Counted from the stretch's first letter, positions 8,862 to 18,056 are shown. The stretch: DNA of 64,000 bases from JBELHR01 sp042091275 (GCA_042091275.1 JBELHR010000002.1:62001-126000), one strand, 5' to 3'. The notes: a model not told the origin generated them from the sequence alone. A program made the numbers and translations.

Positions 8862-9677
8862 TTAAAATATATAGGTTAAAAATAAATACGTAAATGGTGC
8901 AGCTAAGATAAAACTATCTAGTCGGTCTAAAAAACCACCGTGACCTGGTATAGCATTTGCACTATCTTTTACACCTGCCTTTCTTTTGAAGTAAGACTCC
9001 AAAAGATCTCCTAAAACTCCAAATATACTAACTATAAGAGCGAGAATAATCCAGTTAAATACGCTGATCTCCGGATAAAAGAAAGAAATCCCTATAGAAG
9101 TAATAACTGTAGATATTAGTCCGCCGATAAAGCCCTCAACCGTTTTGTTAGGAGAGATTTTTGGTGCTAAAGGAGTTTTTCCAATATTCTTTCCGATCAA
9201 AAAAGCAAAGGAGTCGTTAGACCAGAGCAGTACAAATACAGAAATTAATATAGTAGAGGAAAATGCTGTAAAATCTTGGGCTATATATCCCAATCCCAAA
9301 GCGAGGCAATAAGGTAATACGATATAAAAAAGGTTTAAAGAGATATTGATAAAAGCCTTCATTTTTAGTTTAGACAGCAAAACAAAAATCATCTCAATCA
9401 CTAGAGAGGCTCCAAGTGCATAAGCTGCGATGGATTTACTATTGTCTAAAAAAGGCATATCCACCCAAAAGGATAATCCGACATTATAAAAGATTAAACT
9501 GGCGGTCACAAAGGACCATAGCGATCTGTAGTTGCGTAAATTTTGAAACTCCCTCAGGCAAAGCATCATCAGAGCATACAAATAGAGAGTTGCAGTAATT
9601 TGATTATAGCTAAGTAAGAGAACACTCAGAAAGGCAAAGGTTAATCCTGATAGGGTTCTTATTAAGAGTTTGCTCAT
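8862..9677 (-). CDS. cdsA: Phosphatidate cytidylyltransferase (CDP-diacylglycerol synthase)
   Basis: This 271-residue polytopic inner-membrane enzyme makes CDP-diacylglycerol from phosphatidic acid and CTP, the branch point for all phospholipids. The C-terminal CDS signature is present and complete: KDSANAIPGHGGFLDRLDS, with its conserved Asp and His-Gly-Gly residues. The NKTVEG and LWSNDSFAFLIG segments of the active site precede it. About seven or eight hydrophobic segments are visible. It is packed between psd (1 base) and the LUD gene (3 bases), indicating an rsfS-ftsH-LUD-cdsA-psd operon. Confidence 0.95.
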   Translation of the reverse strand: MSKLLIRTLSGLTFAFLSVLLLSYNQITATLYLYALMMLCLREFQNLRNYRSLWSFVTASLIFYNVGLSFWVDMPFLDNSKSIAAYALGASLVIEMIFVLLSKLKMKAFINISLNLFYIVLPYCLALGLGYIAQDFTAFSSTILISVFVLLWSNDSFAFLIGKNIGKTPLAPKISPNKTVEGFIGGLISTVITSIGISFFYPEISVFNWIILALIVSIFGVLGDLLESYFKRKAGVKDSANAIPGHGGFLDRLDSFILAAPFTYLFLTYIF

Positions 9678-9680
9678 TGT

Positions 9681-10274
9681 TTAAAGGTCTTCCAAGAGGA
9701 GCAAATATAGGTTTTTAGAATTACTGTGTCCATAATTATTTAAAATATCATCGGACAATTTCTCCAAGTCAAAATACTTAATTGTCGATATATTTGTTGG
9801 CTTTACAGACTTTGCCCTCCAGTTGATTCCGCGAAGAGCATCGCGTTTGTTGTGTACAATTTGACTCGTTCGAGCCAGAACGATAAAATTCTCGGGAAGC
9901 TTTGATATCTTACATTCCCCAATTTGATTGGAACTCAACAAAATAGTTCCATCTTTTCCAATTAAAAATTCGCAGGTAGACAAAAATACGTTGGAATTCT
10001 CATCACACTTTATTTCCAAGTTGATGTCAAATGGCTCCTCATTTAGGAGGTCGTTTTTATAAACCTTAAACGATTCCCAATTCTGTTCTGAACTAATGGA
10101 ACGAAAATTATTAAGCAGCTCATTTTTATCCGTGCAATACAAAAACTTGCCCCCTTTTTGAATAAAATTATTGACAAAAGTTTCGTCCAAAGGCAAAGAC
10201 CCCAAGTTAGAGTCTTGGGGTTCTTGCGGATTACTTTCACTTTTTGATCCAAAGATTTTCTTAAGAAAATTCAT
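9681..10274 (-). CDS. LUD-domain protein (LutC/YkgG-like)
   Basis: This 197-residue soluble protein resembles the LUD/LutC family, one member of which is a subunit of the lactate utilisation complex. The conserved C-terminal part is visible (GTILLSSNQIGECKISKLPENFIVLARTSQIV), followed by a short variable tail. No lutA or lutB genes are nearby, so a role in lactate oxidation is not supported by context. Its position between ftsH (13 bases) and cdsA (3 bases) suggests constitutive expression with housekeeping genes. The function here is unknown. The acidic N-terminal 30 residues look disordered. Confidence 0.7.
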   Translation of the reverse strand: MNFLKKIFGSKSESNPQEPQDSNLGSLPLDETFVNNFIQKGGKFLYCTDKNELLNNFRSISSEQNWESFKVYKNDLLNEEPFDINLEIKCDENSNVFLSTCEFLIGKDGTILLSSNQIGECKISKLPENFIVLARTSQIVHNKRDALRGINWRAKSVKPTNISTIKYFDLEKLSDDILNNYGHSNSKNLYLLLLEDL

Positions 10275-10287
10275 CTAAATTCTTTAA

Positions 10288-12252
10288 TTAAACTCCAGAT
10301 GGTGCGATGTCTTCTATACCTTTGTTTTCTTCTTCGAATGGACGCGCTCCAAATATCTTTTCTAAATCTTCTTTAAAGATAACTTCTTTTGTCAAGAGTT
10401 GTTGCGCTAATTCTGCTAATTTATCTTTGTGCTTAGATAAAATCTCTTTTGCTCTCTGATATTGACCTTCAATTATTTTAGAAATCTCTTCGTCAATGGT
10501 CTGAGCAGTAGTTTCACTATAAGGTTTTGAAAACCCATATTCATTTTGACCAGAGGAGTCGTAGTAAGTCAGGTTACCAATCTTGTCGTTTAATCCGTAG
10601 ACTGCGACAATTGCCTTGGCCTGTCTAGTAACTTTTTCCAAATCGTTTAAAGCTCCCGTAGAAATTTTATTAAATGTAATTTCTTCTGCTGCTCTACCAG
10701 CTAAAGTTGCACACATTTCATCGAGTAATTGCTCGGTTTGAACAATTGCTCTTTCTTCCGGAAGATACCAAGCAGCTCCAAGGGATTGCCCTCTAGGAAC
10801 TATAGTCACTTTTACTAGTGGTGCAGCGTGCTCTAACATCCAACTCGCAGTAGCATGTCCCGCCTCGTGAAAAGCAATAGTCTTTTTCTCCTTAGGAGAG
10901 ATAATTTTATTTTTCTTCTCGAGCCCACCAATGATTCTATCGACAGCGTCAAGAAAATCTTGTTTCTCGATAAACTTTTTACCATTTCTCGCAGCAATCA
11001 AGGCAGCTTCGTTACATAAGTTGGCAATATCCGCTCCTGAAAATCCAGGAGTTTGTTGCGCTAAAAATCCTTTATCAACATCTTCTCCTAATTTTAGAGT
11101 AGACATATGTACTTCAAAAATTTCTTTACGTTCTCTGAGGTCCGGCAAGTCAACATATATTTGACGATCAAACCTTCCCGGTCTAAGCAATGCTTTGTCC
11201 AATACATCGGCACGGTTGGTTGCCGCCATAACGATTACATTAGATTCGGTAGCAAAACCATCCATTTCCGTTAGGAGTTGGTTTAAGGTGTTTTCTCTTT
11301 CGTCGTTACCACCTGTCATATTATTTTTTCCTCTCGCTCTACCAATTGCATCGATTTCATCGATAAAAATGATAGATGGTGATTTTTGTTGGGCTTGTTT
11401 AAACAAATCTCTCACCCTTGAAGCTCCAACACCGACAAACATTTCCACAAAATCTGAACCGGATAAGGAGAAGAAAGGCACGTTAGCCTCTCCAGCTACT
11501 GCTTTTGCTAATAAGGTTTTACCTGTTCCTGGAGGTCCTACTAACAGAGCTCCTTTGGGAATTTTACCACCCAAAGCCGTATATTTTTCTGGTTTTTTCA
11601 GGAAATCAACAATTTCTTGAACTTCCTCTTTTGCTCCTTCCAAACCAGCGACATCTTTAAACGTTGTCTTTACCTTCTTGTCTTGATCAAAAAGCTTGGC
11701 TTTTGATTTACCTATTGAGAAAATTTGACTTCCTGCACCGCCTCCTGCGCCGCCACCAGACATTCTTCTCATAAAATAAATCCATAAGCCGATTATAAAG
11801 ATAAAAGGCAACCAATTTAAGAGACCATCTGTAATACTCGATTTCTCTTCGTTTTGAATATCGAAATCTAAATTATATGCTGTTTTGATTTCTTTTACTT
11901 TGTCCTCAAAATTTTGAAGGTCACCAAATTGATATTCTAAGATCGGAGATTGATTTCCGAAAAAAGTAGCAGATTCCGTGTATGCTTTATATTCTTCTTT
12001 GGATGCAGCCTCATTTTTGATGTAGAGCAATGCAAAGCTTTTGTTGACAATAGAAATCTTAGATACATCTCCACTTTCGAGAACGTTCTCAAATTTATTT
12101 TGACTTAGCTTTTTAGAACCTAGAGCACTAGATGATAAAAAGTTAAATCCAATCAATACCACAAAAATTGCCCCGTAAATCCAATAGAAATTGAATTTTG
12201 GTTTTAGATTTGGTCTTTTGATGTTTTTTTTCTGTTTTTGATTATTATCCAT
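10288..12252 (-). CDS. ftsH: ATP-dependent zinc metalloprotease FtsH
   Basis: This 654-residue inner-membrane AAA+ protease degrades misfolded membrane proteins and selected regulators. Two membrane segments (about 22-44 and 148-165) flank a periplasmic domain. The AAA+ module has Walker A GPPGTGKT (239-246), Walker B IIFIDEIDAIG and the SRH ending in RPGRFDRQI. The M41 protease site HEAGH lies at 462-466, and a downstream Asp ligand is expected near the TEQLLDEM region. A glycine-rich linker (GGGAGGGAG) follows the second membrane segment. Length and order are normal. It lies 14 bases after rsfS and leads the membrane-lipid genes cdsA and psd. Confidence 0.97.
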   Translation of the reverse strand: MDNNQKQKKNIKRPNLKPKFNFYWIYGAIFVVLIGFNFLSSSALGSKKLSQNKFENVLESGDVSKISIVNKSFALLYIKNEAASKEEYKAYTESATFFGNQSPILEYQFGDLQNFEDKVKEIKTAYNLDFDIQNEEKSSITDGLLNWLPFIFIIGLWIYFMRRMSGGGAGGGAGSQIFSIGKSKAKLFDQDKKVKTTFKDVAGLEGAKEEVQEIVDFLKKPEKYTALGGKIPKGALLVGPPGTGKTLLAKAVAGEANVPFFSLSGSDFVEMFVGVGASRVRDLFKQAQQKSPSIIFIDEIDAIGRARGKNNMTGGNDERENTLNQLLTEMDGFATESNVIVMAATNRADVLDKALLRPGRFDRQIYVDLPDLRERKEIFEVHMSTLKLGEDVDKGFLAQQTPGFSGADIANLCNEAALIAARNGKKFIEKQDFLDAVDRIIGGLEKKNKIISPKEKKTIAFHEAGHATASWMLEHAAPLVKVTIVPRGQSLGAAWYLPEERAIVQTEQLLDEMCATLAGRAAEEITFNKISTGALNDLEKVTRQAKAIVAVYGLNDKIGNLTYYDSSGQNEYGFSKPYSETTAQTIDEEISKIIEGQYQRAKEILSKHKDKLAELAQQLLTKEVIFKEDLEKIFGARPFEEENKGIEDIAPSGV

Positions 12253-12266
12253 ATTATTTTTTCTTC

Positions 12267-12638
12267 TTAAGAATTCGATAAATTTGTGATCTTAGCATCT
12301 CCCCAAAGGCCTTCGATATCGTAATGGGCTCTTATTGGTTTTTGAAAAACGTGAACGACAACATCCACATAATCCACTAAAATCCATTCTGCACTTTGTT
12401 CTCCCTCCACATGCCACGCTTTTTCTTGCACTTCTTTTCCAACGAGTTTTTGGATAGATCCGGATATTGCTTTGACTTGGGTATTAGAATTTCCCGAACA
12501 TACTATAAAATATTGACAAACTGTATTCTCTATTTCTCTTAAATCAAGTAATTGAATATCTTCGCCTTTCACTTCCTCAATACCTGCTATGATAGTCGAA
12601 ATAAGATTATCAGTGCTTACACTTTTATTTTTAGTCAT
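12267..12638 (-). CDS. rsfS: Ribosome silencing factor RsfS
   Basis: This 123-residue protein of the RsfS/Iojap family binds ribosomal protein L14 and blocks joining of the ribosomal subunits when nutrients are scarce. The family core is visible: QYFIVCSGNSNTQVKAI, then KEVQEKAWHVEGEQSAEWILVDYVDVVVHVF with the conserved Trp and the Asp-Tyr pair. Length is normal. It is the first gene of the minus-strand operon with ftsH and is divergent from birA. A TAnnTTTG box lies 21 bases upstream. Confidence 0.93.
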   Translation of the reverse strand: MTKNKSVSTDNLISTIIAGIEEVKGEDIQLLDLREIENTVCQYFIVCSGNSNTQVKAISGSIQKLVGKEVQEKAWHVEGEQSAEWILVDYVDVVVHVFQKPIRAHYDIEGLWGDAKITNLSNS

Positions 12639-12658
12639 TAATTTATCTTTAATTTTAA

Positions 12659-12666
12659 CAAAGTTA
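12659..12666 (-). promoter_or_regulatory. Putative -7 box for rsfS-ftsH operon
   Basis: On the minus strand the sequence is TAACTTTG, a match to TAnnTTTG, 21 bases before the rsfS start. A well-spaced -33 TTG is not obvious. Confidence 0.4.
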
Positions 12667-12708
12667 TTCTTTTTTTTTGAGTAATCTTAACTACAATACG
12701 AGTTATAC

Positions 12709-13440
12709 ATGAATATAATCAAACTTAGTGCCATCGATTCTACAAGCGATTATATGCACAAAATGTCAGCTGCTGAGGGTTTGGTCCACGGAACTATTGT
12801 TCGAGCTGATTATCAAACCAAAGGACGGGGACAGTTTGATAGGTCTTGGGAGTCAAAACAAGGCGAAAACCTTATGTTTAGTCTCTTTTTTGAGGGTGAT
12901 ATTGTCTCGGAGTATCCACTCTCTGATCTCAATTGGTCCGTTTGTTTAGCAATAATAGACAGTCTCGAATATTTTAAAATATCCAATCTCAAGATTAAGT
13001 GGCCTAATGACATAATGGCAGGAGGGAAAAAGCTCTCTGGCATTTTGATAGAAACCAAGTGGTCCAGCGCAAAACTAAAACAGGCAGTGATCGGTATCGG
13101 TTTGAATGTTAACCAAAAGGCGTTTTCTTCTAGTCTAAAAGCCACCTCTTTAGCGGAGATTTTAGGAACAAAAATCGATTTGGAAACCCTGTTTTCAAAG
13201 CTCAGAGAATTTCTCTTGCTTAGGTTGGGAGAACTAAAAGCTCACGATAGACATCTTTCTTTAAAAAAGGCCTATGAAAATAAGCTATATGGCTGTGATA
13301 AACCCAGAATGTTTGTGTCCAACGACGAACGATTCCTCGGAATTATTCGAGGGGTAAACGATTCCCATCAACTAAAAGTTGAGCGTGAAGACGAAACAGT
13401 AAGTTTATATGATCACGCCCAAATTAAGATGTTGCTATAG
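12709..13440 (+). CDS. birA: Biotin--[acetyl-CoA-carboxylase] ligase, no DNA-binding domain
   Basis: This 243-residue ligase activates biotin as biotinyl-AMP and transfers it to the biotin carrier protein of acetyl-CoA carboxylase. The adenylate-binding loop reads GRGQFDRSW, and the catalytic lysine is in KWPND, followed by the GGKKLSGILIE strand and a GIGLNVN motif. There is no N-terminal helix-turn-helix, so unlike the E. coli protein it cannot repress biotin genes. It is divergent from rsfS and converges on the SRPBCC gene, whose last six bases overlap it. Confidence 0.93.
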   Translation: MNIIKLSAIDSTSDYMHKMSAAEGLVHGTIVRADYQTKGRGQFDRSWESKQGENLMFSLFFEGDIVSEYPLSDLNWSVCLAIIDSLEYFKISNLKIKWPNDIMAGGKKLSGILIETKWSSAKLKQAVIGIGLNVNQKAFSSSLKATSLAEILGTKIDLETLFSKLREFLLLRLGELKAHDRHLSLKKAYENKLYGCDKPRMFVSNDERFLGIIRGVNDSHQLKVEREDETVSLYDHAQIKMLL

Positions 13441-13824
13441 TGCAGACAATTGTGTGCTGAGACCTTCCATAAATTTAGTCAAAGGCTTTTTGACCATCAT
13501 AGCCATCATTGGATTCATCTCTCCATCGAATACGACTTCAACCTCAGACTTATTGTCCTCAATTTCTTTAATGAAGGTGGAAAGACTAAAATCTAGTTTA
13601 CTACTCGCAGCAGTCAATACATATTTTGAAAAAGGAGATTTTTCTTTTGTGATCAATCGAATTTCAGGCATACCTTTTATACCAAAAACAAAGGAGTCTC
13701 CATCCACTTCAAATTTTTCTACGCTCGGAGGCATTAGGTGTTTGAAGTTTTCTAGCTTATCTATAAAATTATAGAGTTCTTCTGGACTTTTGTTAACGGA
13801 GGTAGGATTACTTTTTATCTGCAT
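13435..13824 (-). CDS. SRPBCC-family small protein
   Basis: This 129-residue cytosolic protein has a START/polyketide-cyclase-like pattern: an N-terminal strand, the helix SPEELYNFIDKLENFKHLMPP, repeated beta strands, and a C-terminal amphipathic helix. The family binds hydrophobic ligands, but no substrate can be named. It follows pyrE by 4 bases and its last bases overlap birA tail to tail. A run of methionines (MNPMMAMMV) precedes the last helix. Co-transcription with pyrE is inferred from spacing only. Confidence 0.7.
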   Translation of the reverse strand: MQIKSNPTSVNKSPEELYNFIDKLENFKHLMPPSVEKFEVDGDSFVFGIKGMPEIRLITKEKSPFSKYVLTAASSKLDFSLSTFIKEIEDNKSEVEVVFDGEMNPMMAMMVKKPLTKFMEGLSTQLSAL

Positions 13825-13828
13825 AATA

Positions 13829-14470
13829 TTATTTTTTCCAAGTATTTGGCGACTCTCGCCATTCTTTAAGAGTTTCTAATTCGCTTTTTGATACATAACC
13901 TTTTGACAAGGCTTCTTCTATCAAATGATTGTAGTTGGAAAGGGTCACAAGCTCTGTTTTGTGATTGCTGAAATTTTCTTCAGCCACATCAAAACCATAG
14001 GTGAAAATAGCAGCCATACCCATAACTTTTATACTTTCTTTGTTCAAAGCCTCTACTGCTTTTAAACTACTCATTCCCGTGCTGATAAGATCTTCAACCA
14101 CTACTACATTACTTCCTTTTTCCAGGTGCCCTTCAATTTGGTTTTGTCTTCCGTGCTTTTTTGCTTCGGGTCTAATATAAATGAATGGAAGTCCCATTTC
14201 TTGAGCAACCAAAGCACCGATTGCAATAGCACCAGTTGCAACTCCTGCTATTACATCAGGTCTTCCGTATTTCTCTTCTATCAGATTGACCAATTCACTT
14301 TTGATAAAATTGCGAATAGTGGGATAAGAAAGACTGATTCGATTATCGCAATATATCGGAGATTTCCATCCAGAAGCCCATGTGTAAGGGTCATTTGGGT
14401 TTAATTTGATTGCTTTTATTTGCAAAAGCAATTCTGCTGTTTTATTTGCAGTATCTTTATCTAAAATCAT
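13829..14470 (-). CDS. pyrE: Orotate phosphoribosyltransferase
   Basis: This 213-residue enzyme of pyrimidine synthesis joins orotate to PRPP to give orotidine 5'-phosphate. The PRPP-binding motif VVVVEDLISTGMSSLKA is intact, and the flexible-loop basic residues are in RPEAKKHGRQNQIEG. I start it at the ATG at 14470 (MILDKDTANKTAELLLQ), where family homology begins. An in-frame ATG further upstream would run into the divergent Nudix gene and adds 22 residues without family resemblance. Only seven bases separate this start from the Nudix start. Confidence 0.94.
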   Translation of the reverse strand: MILDKDTANKTAELLLQIKAIKLNPNDPYTWASGWKSPIYCDNRISLSYPTIRNFIKSELVNLIEEKYGRPDVIAGVATGAIAIGALVAQEMGLPFIYIRPEAKKHGRQNQIEGHLEKGSNVVVVEDLISTGMSSLKAVEALNKESIKVMGMAAIFTYGFDVAEENFSNHKTELVTLSNYNHLIEEALSKGYVSKSELETLKEWRESPNTWKK

Positions 14471-14477
14471 ACTACAA

Positions 14478-15101
14478 ATGTACAAAGTTTTTATCAATGA
14501 AATAAGTATAAGCTTCCTTTCTGAAGAAGAAAACACAACTAATTATGGCCCTTATCAAAGACTTCCTACTTTTATAGATAGTCCAATAAAGGTTGAGGAA
14601 TTTATCTCCTTTATTGAAAAACTAGATTTCAAGAATTTCTATGTTCAAAGTATGGATATAGAATCGGAATGGAGTGCTTTTCAGGCCTTGTTTAATTGCA
14701 TAGTTTCTTGTGGTGGTCTTGTTTTTAATCCTCAAAGGGAAGTTTTGTTTATCAAAAGAGCTGGTCGCTGGGAGCTTCCAAAAGGACATAGAGAATCAGG
14801 AGAATCTTTGGAAGAAACTGCCGTACGCGAAGTTCAAGAAGAATGTGGTAGTATCAAATTGGAAATCAAAAGATTCTTGTTGGAAACCTATCACTGTTAT
14901 TTATTTCGCAATGTTTGGTGTCTAAAACAGAATTATTGGTTTGAAATGGAGGCGGAAGAAAATTATGTACTAGTGCCTCAAATCGAGGAGGGAATTACCG
15001 ATGTCGCTTTCTTTGATCAAAATAGAATCTCTCAAATTCGGAATCACACCTTTAAAAATGTATTGGCGGTTTTGGAACAGTCAGGAATTCCCACACATTA
15101 A
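14478..15101 (+). CDS. Nudix hydrolase
   Basis: This 207-residue protein carries a complete Nudix box at residues about 103-125: Gly, five residues, Glu, seven residues, then REVQEECG. It should therefore hydrolyse a nucleoside diphosphate linked to another group; the substrate is not predictable. The N-terminal 70 residues (MYKVFINEISISFLSEEE) are a family-specific extension. The ATG at 14478 is chosen because an upstream in-frame ATG would lie deep inside pyrE. The divergent start of pyrE is seven bases away, so neither gene has room for an ordinary separate promoter between them. Confidence 0.88.
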   Translation: MYKVFINEISISFLSEEENTTNYGPYQRLPTFIDSPIKVEEFISFIEKLDFKNFYVQSMDIESEWSAFQALFNCIVSCGGLVFNPQREVLFIKRAGRWELPKGHRESGESLEETAVREVQEECGSIKLEIKRFLLETYHCYLFRNVWCLKQNYWFEMEAEENYVLVPQIEEGITDVAFFDQNRISQIRNHTFKNVLAVLEQSGIPTH

Positions 15102-15152
15102 ATTTTTTAATCCCCTTATTATCACTAATTTTGCCGCCTTAAATACAATTCA

Positions 15153-16760
15153 ATGACCAATTTTATTAGAGAAAGAGTAGGTAGTGCAAAGAATGACATC
15201 TTATCGGGTATCACGGTGGCCTTGGCCCTAGTTCCCGAAGCAGTTGCTTTTGCCTTTGTAGCAGGGGTAGATCCCTTGGTAGGTTTATATGCCGCATTTA
15301 TGGTGGGATTAGTAACCTCTGTTTTTGGTGGAAGACCAGGTATGATTTCTGGTGCAACCGGTGCTCTTGCTGTAGTGATGGTACATTTAGTTTCTGAAGG
15401 AAATGCCAAAGGTTTAGAAGGAGAGCAATTGGGCTTGTACTATCTTTTCTTTACGGTAATCGTTATGGGAATTATACAAATGGCTGCCGGTGTTTTTAAA
15501 CTCGGGAAATTCGTGAGATTAATTCCTCACCCAGTTATGATGGGTTTTGTAAACGGTTTAGCCATTGTTATTTTTCTCGCTCAACTCGGTATGTTTAAAG
15601 AGATTGAAGACGGAACTGCTGTTTGGTTACAGGGAGAGGCTCTAGCGAAAATGATAGGTCTTGTAGGTCTAACTATGTTGATTATGTGGGGTCTACCTAA
15701 AATTAAATACACTAAAAAATGGCCTGAAGCATTAATTGCCATTCTCGTAGTTTCTGGAGTTGCAATTTTCTCTAGTATGGACGTTGCTACAGTAGGTTCA
15801 TTTGTAAGAGATGGAGGAGGAGAAGGGCTTCAAGGAGGCTGGCCAACCCTGCATTTAGAGACTTTTTCTAAGATTCCTATGAATTGGGATACCTTCGTGT
15901 TTATCATGCCTTATGCGTTGATTTTGGCTGCTATTGGTTTGATAGAGAGTTTGATGACCTTAAACTTGATCGATGATTTAACAGAGACTAGAGGTAATGC
16001 CAATAGGGAGTGTATGGCCCAAGGAGGAGCTAATATTTTGACTGGTTTATTCGGTGGAATGGGTGGTTGCGCCATGATTGGTCAATCCTTAATCAATATA
16101 AAGTCAGGAGGTAGAACGAGACTTTCAGGGATTGTTGCTGCTGTTCTTTTACTAGTGTTTATATTGTTTGGTTCTTCGTATATCGAACAAATCCCGATTT
16201 CTGCACTAGTTGGAGTTATGTTTATGGTTGTGATAGGAACATTTGCTTGGTCTAGTTTTAGAATTTTAAATAAAATTCCGCGTGCCGATGCTTTTGTTTT
16301 GATATTGGTTTCTACTTTAACCGTGATGTTTGATTTAGCAATTGCTGTTATGATTGGTGTTGTGGTTTCTGCCCTCGTATTTTCTTGGGAAAATGCTACA
16401 CGAATTCGCGCAAGAAAGAGTTTTAAAGATGATGGAACGAAGGTTTACGAAATTTGGGGACCTTTGTTTTTTGGTTCAATAACGGCTTTTAACGATAAGT
16501 TTGATGTTCAAAAGGATCCAGAGAAGATCGAAGTAGATTTTATAGAGTCTAGAATTTCAGATCACTCCGCAATTGAAGCTATTTCTAGTCTAATTGAAAA
16601 ATACGAAGCAGCAGGAAAGGAAATTTTACTCAAGCACTTGAGTGAAGAGTGTAAGGTGCTTTTGAATAAAAACAGTTCTAAGTACTCGACCGTAATACAG
16701 AGTGCTATTGACGATCCGAGATACCATGTTGTCGAAGATCCAGAAAAATTTAATGCATAA
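15153..16760 (+). CDS. SulP-family anion transporter with STAS domain
   Basis: This 535-residue inner-membrane transporter of the SulP/SLC26 family moves sulfate, bicarbonate or related anions. The N-terminal signature is present (ALALVPEAVAFAFVAGVDPLVGLYAAF), then about 12-14 membrane segments. The soluble STAS domain occupies about residues 440-535 (VDFIESRISDHSAIEAISSL). The substrate is not fixed by the sequence. No carbonic anhydrase is fused or adjacent and no sulfate-assimilation gene is nearby. Bicarbonate uptake is an attractive idea in a proteorhodopsin-bearing organism but is only an inference. It is followed by a bidirectional terminator. Confidence 0.9.
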   Translation: MTNFIRERVGSAKNDILSGITVALALVPEAVAFAFVAGVDPLVGLYAAFMVGLVTSVFGGRPGMISGATGALAVVMVHLVSEGNAKGLEGEQLGLYYLFFTVIVMGIIQMAAGVFKLGKFVRLIPHPVMMGFVNGLAIVIFLAQLGMFKEIEDGTAVWLQGEALAKMIGLVGLTMLIMWGLPKIKYTKKWPEALIAILVVSGVAIFSSMDVATVGSFVRDGGGEGLQGGWPTLHLETFSKIPMNWDTFVFIMPYALILAAIGLIESLMTLNLIDDLTETRGNANRECMAQGGANILTGLFGGMGGCAMIGQSLINIKSGGRTRLSGIVAAVLLLVFILFGSSYIEQIPISALVGVMFMVVIGTFAWSSFRILNKIPRADAFVLILVSTLTVMFDLAIAVMIGVVVSALVFSWENATRIRARKSFKDDGTKVYEIWGPLFFGSITAFNDKFDVQKDPEKIEVDFIESRISDHSAIEAISSLIEKYEAAGKEILLKHLSEECKVLLNKNSSKYSTVIQSAIDDPRYHVVEDPEKFNA

Positions 16761-16790
16761 AAAAACGCCCCATCGGGGCGTTTTTTTTTA
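16761..16790. terminator. Bidirectional terminator between SulP and porin genes
   Basis: GC-rich stem CGCCCC/GGGGCG (16766-16771 and 16775-16780) with a 3-base ATC loop, extended by A5/T5 flanks. The T run after it serves the SulP gene and the A run serves the convergent porin gene on the other strand. Confidence 0.92.
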
Positions 16791-18041
16791 AAAGGAGATT
16801 ACCGCTTCAAAAACGAATCCCTTAAAGTTTTTGGAGCTGTCGTCCCAGCCACCCTTATCGGCATAGCTTTGATTTACATATTCAATTTTGGCCAATACAT
16901 TGTCTGTAAAAAACCATCCTCCTCCGGCATTTATCCTATTCGTACTTCCGTTTTGTGGAGTAGTTTGACTATTTGCGTAATCATCATAACCGCGAACTGT
17001 ATTATAACGAGTACCTAGGTAAAATTGATTTTTAGTTCCAAATCGATATAATAATTCACCGGCAAGTTGTGTGTATTTACCAGCTGTTCTGTTTTGATTA
17101 GAGGATTGAAAGCCCGAAGTCTGTTCAAAAATACCGAAAAACTCAAAGTTTCTGAACTTGACAAAAGGATTAATCATCCAAGCCTGCATATCTGCAAATC
17201 TCGGATTTACTCTTCCATCGCGAAGATCTTGGGTCAAGTAATAGCGAGCACCAGCTCTATCTCCCCCGTAGAGCAATCTTCCGTTTTCCATGCCAGGAGC
17301 TGAGGTATAGGAACCGGTTAATCGAACTCTTAAATCTTCTGAAACTTGTCTGTCAATTCCCGCTTTTGCATACAATCGAATCGAGGTGTCATTGGTTTCG
17401 GTAATCGTTGCAGTTTGATCCATATTACCATTTGAAATTCCAAGTACAAAAATATAGTCTTTGGGTTGAAGGGTAAATTCCATGTAGGCTTCGGTAATAA
17501 AACCATCCATAATATAGTTACCTACAAAAGGATTGTAAATGGCAGAGGCATTATCGCTTCTTCTAAAATGAGCATCGCCATAATTAATATCGTCCATACC
17601 AATCTTAATCGTGGTGATATTCATTATTTTCTCCGCAAATCCAGGTTTGATAAAACCCAAATCATCGATTTGCAAGTATCCCCCTTTTACCCAGGTGTCC
17701 TCGTGAGTTCTAGAGGATAAATACGTTCTCAAATGAACCCGCATACCTTGCGCTAATTGTGCATCAATATTTAAGTTGGCGGTGGGGAGATTTACATTAG
17801 TTCCAAGATTGGCATTGTTTGCCCTCAAGCCTTGAAATTGAAGGGCGAAATCAGCTCCTACCTTAACCGTGAGTTTTTCAAAGTCCTCTGAATTTTGTTT
17901 GGAGGTTTCAAATATATTTAGGCCTTGCTTGCCTGCAGGTCTGAAGTACTGTAAGTCATTTGATTTGGTCTGTACTACTTGACCTATTCCAAGTTGAAAA
18001 AAGGCACAAAAAATTACTAGAATCAAAATTTGATTTTTCAT
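16788..18041 (-). CDS. Outer-membrane porin-like beta-barrel protein
   Basis: This 417-residue protein has a Sec signal peptide ending near residue 20 (FFQLGIGQ). The mature part is rich in alternating aromatic/polar strands and ends in Phe (FVFEAVISF), typical of outer-membrane beta-barrels. It resembles general or anion-selective porins annotated in marine Flavobacteriia; the ligand is unknown. The STOP-to-start gap to the upstream YceI gene is 15 bases, so the two are probably co-transcribed. No TonB box or plug domain is visible, so it is not a TonB-dependent receptor. Confidence 0.7.
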   Translation of the reverse strand: MKNQILILVIFCAFFQLGIGQVVQTKSNDLQYFRPAGKQGLNIFETSKQNSEDFEKLTVKVGADFALQFQGLRANNANLGTNVNLPTANLNIDAQLAQGMRVHLRTYLSSRTHEDTWVKGGYLQIDDLGFIKPGFAEKIMNITTIKIGMDDINYGDAHFRRSDNASAIYNPFVGNYIMDGFITEAYMEFTLQPKDYIFVLGISNGNMDQTATITETNDTSIRLYAKAGIDRQVSEDLRVRLTGSYTSAPGMENGRLLYGGDRAGARYYLTQDLRDGRVNPRFADMQAWMINPFVKFRNFEFFGIFEQTSGFQSSNQNRTAGKYTQLAGELLYRFGTKNQFYLGTRYNTVRGYDDYANSQTTPQNGSTNRINAGGGWFFTDNVLAKIEYVNQSYADKGGWDDSSKNFKGFVFEAVISF

Positions 18042-18056
18042 GATGTTGGTTTTGGA

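Noticed and set aside
11195..11620. A 141-codon plus-strand frame inside ftsH
   Set aside because: It lies wholly opposite the conserved AAA+ domain and has no recognisable motif.
14471..14536. Longer N-terminus for pyrE
   Set aside because: The extra 22 residues do not resemble the family and would overlap the Nudix gene.
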